Positions 60,458-64,000 of a DNA stretch of 64,000 bases are shown piece after piece. The notes under the pieces were generated by a model that saw only the letters and a list, made by a program, of their open reading frames with translations, was not told where the DNA came from and did not search any database. This DNA comes from Carnegiea gigantea. Its lineage: Eukaryota > Streptophyta > Magnoliopsida > Caryophyllales > Cactaceae. Position 1 is the first letter of the stretch; the number at the start of each line of letters is the position of its first letter. Position numbers and translations under genes: made by a program. The stretch is taken from NCBI GenBank assembly GCA_029747015.1, contig JAKOGI010000142.1, forward strand, positions 2,501 to 66,500. The letters are read 5' to 3'.

Positions 60458-61712
60458 GGCCCTGTTCTATTTCGCATTTTTGAGGATTTAGCTAAGAGTT
60501 TACATCTCCTTACAGCTCCTTACATCCTCAACATAATCCTTACATCTTCTTACATTTCCTTACATTTCCTTACATTTTCTTACATCTTTTTACATCTTCT
60601 TACATCCCATATAGATTTTTTATAACATTCATTTATTTTAATTACAGAAATATGTATATTTTTTTAATTATACTACCAATATAGAAAATTTATAAACAGC
60701 TTATGAACACATCATTTACATAAACATAAAAACATAATATAACGACGTAAATTATATTTGAGTTTTGACATGAGTAATATATGTTATTATAGATAGAATA
60801 AGTGACCACACTTTTAAAATTATAATATAAAACTTTTATTCATGTTTAAGTCTGAAGCATATATGAGAACTGTCAAACTGTATGCGACGAAAGTATTACA
60901 ATTGATATAAAGATGGGTGAGTTTCTTTAGGAAAAGTAGAAAGTAGTTAGGTAAAAGTAATGCTGGGTATTAAAATTTCTACAGTCTCCTACCTACCCGT
61001 TTAAGTTCTCATCTTTTATTTTTTTTTTTAAGTTTTGGAAGGTAATATTTAATTTTGGTTGTTTAATATAACAATACAATTTTCGTATGCTAAGTATTGT
61101 TAAATAATATTTTAAGGGTTTATTTATAAAATTTCTTGATAACAATATTGACCATACATTTACATTTAAAAATATTTACTTAAAATAGGATTTTATTTTA
61201 AGAGTTGTATTCAATTTTTTCAAAAAATTTACTTTTTTTGTTATACTTTGCTTAATGGATCGAACTAACGTAAATATAAACAATCACCTCAAGTGTACGA
61301 AATTTTTTTGTCGAAATTATTAGGTTTAATATATTTTATTACTATGTAACTAACTTAGTTAATAGTTATTTTCAATAAGTTTGTTATTTTAATATTATTA
61401 TTTCTCATCCGAAACGTTCTTCGTAAAACAAACATATTTCATTTCAATTATATTAAGAAATATTTTGTTTACTAACGGTATCAAATTTTGGTCGTAAATA
61501 TGACTAATATATCATATATAATTGTCATAAATTATACTATATAATTCTTCAATAATTTAACAACTCCTTAAATCTATCCTTACAGCTCCTTACATCTTCT
61601 TACAACTCCTTACATTTTCTTATAGCTCATTACATCTTCTTACAGCTCCTTACAACTCCTTATATTTTCTTATATATTACAGTTGTATCTTATCGCAAAA
61701 TAGAACAGGCCC
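60458..61712. mobile_element. 1.25-kb element with 10-bp CTTACATTTC repeats at both ends
   Basis: Inverted ends GGCCCTGTTCTATTTCGC and GCAAAATAGAACAGGCCC bound 1255 bp. Next to each end lies a direct array of ten-base units (CTTACATTTC, CTTACATTTT, CTTACATCTT, CCTTACAGCT), both on the plus strand: about 60505-60612 and 61560-61675. The middle is AT-rich and non-coding. TIR sequence and ten-base arrays match the plan of the shorter TTCAA MITEs, suggesting a larger relative. Target triplet unclear. Confidence 0.65.
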
Positions 61713-61759
61713 TAAATTATTTAAACTCCAAACCTATTTGTTATGCGCATATTGAACAT

Positions 61760-62030
61760 ACTGCCTGCTCCAATATGCTCCAATATGCTCCAATCTGCTC
61801 AAATCCACCAATTGCAAGTCAAACTTACTTCAATCTACTCTAACTTGCTCAAATTTGCTATCTGCTAGTCAAATCTGCTCCAACCCACTCATAAATTAGC
61901 TTCCAAACAGCTCCAATTTGCTAACTGCTAGTTAAACCTGCTCCAACTTACTAAAACTTACTTTTTAATAGTTCAAACCAATATACTACCTGCTCATCCA
62001 ATATGCCTATAGCGAATATGCTCGAATCTC
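61760..62030. repeat. Array of 10-bp CTCCAATATG-type repeats
   Basis: CTCCAATATG, CTCCAATATG, CTCCAATCTG, CTCAAATCCA, then more diverged units holding the register for over 200 bp, all on one strand. I see no inverted ends, so it may be an eroded element of the ten-base-repeat group. It starts about 50 bp from the end of the 1.25-kb element. Confidence 0.6.
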
Positions 62031-62180
62031 TTAGATGGAAGAAATATTGATAATCATCTTGGCTACTGTCTTATATTGGTTCTTTTTGAGTTAATTGTCC
62101 CAGAGTAAAGGAAGACTTTCATTGTTGTTATAAATACTAATAGACTTCTTTAAGCTTAATTTAAGGTCTCTCTCTCTATT

Positions 62181-63082
<902 letters not shown>

Positions 63083-63230
63083 GGTAGTATTTGATTAAAA
63101 GGAAAATAATCTTCTCGAAAAATTATTTTTCATGAAAAATATTTTCCCAAGGAAAAATTATTTTCATATTGTATTTTCTGTTGTTTGATATAAGATAAAT
63201 TATTTTCTATGGAAAAAAGGAAAACGCCAA
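63083..63230. repeat. Second copy of the GGAAAATAATTTTCC MITE-like fragment
   Basis: GGTAGTATTTGATTAAAAGG followed by self-complementary GGAAAA/ATTTTCC runs, matching 6540-6695 in beginning and composition. It leads directly into the tandem array to its right. Confidence 0.5.
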
Positions 63231-63925
63231 CTGAACTGTTAAAGTGGCAAAAAATGTAAATTGAATGGTCGTAATAGAGATAAATCCTAACCGAATGAAA
63301 GAATATTTAGCTTAAAATTCATGTCTAAGCTTTTTTTGAAAATATTTCCCATCGAATAATGAAGTTTTGTCCTAAACTGTTGAGATTGATTTAGTGATAA
63401 AAATAATAATTGAATTATTTAAGTGATGAAAAAATATTAATTGAATTGTTGTAGATGAGAAAAATGCTAACCAAATGAAAGGAATCTCGTTCTCAAAATT
63501 TGGATTTTAGCATATTTTAATTTTTCCTATCCGATGATCAAGTTTCGATCCAAACTGTTAAAATTATTCTAATGGTGAAAAATATTGTCTGTATTGTTTA
63601 AATTGCAAAAAATATCGATTGGATTATCTTGGTGGAAAAAAATGCTGATTAAATGAAAGAATATGGAGTTCAAAATTTGTATTTAAGCCTATTTTAATCT
63701 TTTATATTTGATGATCAAGTTCCAATCTAACTATTGAAATTATTCCAGTGGCGAGTCAATTAAATTTTTTTAATAGCAGAAAATGTCGATTAAATTTTCA
63801 TGGCAGAGGTAAATGCTAACCAAATGAAAGTAATTTGAGGTCAAAATATAGATTTAAGTTTATTTTATTTTTTTCTATTGGATAGTCAAATTTCAATCCA
63901 AACTGTTGAAATCAAATTTTACTTC
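63231..63925. repeat. Tandem repeat of about 178 bp, near four units
   Basis: The marker CYRAATGAAA ends at 63300, 63480, 63658 and 63829, giving periods of 180, 178 and 171 bp. Each unit contains AAATGCTAACCAAATGAAAG, a TTTAAGCYTATTTT block, GATGATCAAGTTYCAATCYA and AACTGTTGAAATTATT. Units are perhaps 75-80% alike. The array may continue beyond the window. Confidence 0.75.
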
Positions 63926-64000
63926 TAAATTTCAGCTGACCATATAATCAAAGAGTTGAAGGGAGAAGAGCAACTTTCTATATTCTCAAAAAGAAAATCA

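Overview
This is plant nuclear DNA, most likely from a dicot-type angiosperm. The window is AT-rich and full of small transposon relics. It carries four recognisable protein-coding genes with typical angiosperm structure: GT-AG introns, pyrimidine-rich leaders and TATA boxes. I cannot name the species.

Layout of the genes: (1) bases 2189-4742, minus strand: a 3-ketoacyl-CoA synthase of the KCS11-like clade, with an uninterrupted coding exon and a predicted intron in its leader. (2) 16940-17992, plus strand: an intronless nucleotide-sugar transporter of the GFT1/GONST4 (Golgi GDP-fucose transporter) type. (3) 27460-28968, plus strand: an intronless GRAS transcriptional regulator that belongs by sequence to the DELLA branch but lacks the DELLA motif. 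(4) 34380-40807, minus strand: an ARGONAUTE of the AGO10 (PINHEAD/ZWILLE) type. I resolved it into 22 coding exons that join in frame to 937 residues plus stop. A splice acceptor five bases before its start codon shows a further upstream non-coding exon; 48676-49037 is a candidate. The four genes act in separate processes (very-long-chain fatty acid synthesis, Golgi glycosylation, transcriptional regulation, small-RNA silencing), and nothing suggests they are functionally linked.

The rest is repeats. The left edge is about 1.55 kb of compound TA/TG/CA microsatellite. 6.2-9.2 kb is an old, diverged local duplication. 10.5-16.2 kb is a transposon graveyard: SINE-like tandem units, one CACTA-type end, an internally deleted Mutator-like transposase, an 88-bp tandem duplication and a LINE-type RNase H relic. 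53.6-54.4 kb shows a 5'-truncated LINE with a 17-bp target-site duplication inside a SINE-like sequence. 59.47-59.90 kb has a tRNA-type SINE (13-bp duplication) two bases from the target site of a hAT-type MITE (8-bp duplication). The right edge is a tandem repeat of about 178 bp.

The most unusual pattern is a group of short elements with TIRs like GGGCCTGTTCTTTTCG, often flanked by TTA/TAA as in PIF/Harbinger MITEs. Their interiors are degenerate direct repeats with a period of 10 bp. Several unrelated motifs (CACTTCAACC, CTTACATTTC, GAGTGGGTGA, CTCCAATATG, CAATTTTTAT) show the same period, which suggests a shared architecture rather than shared sequence.
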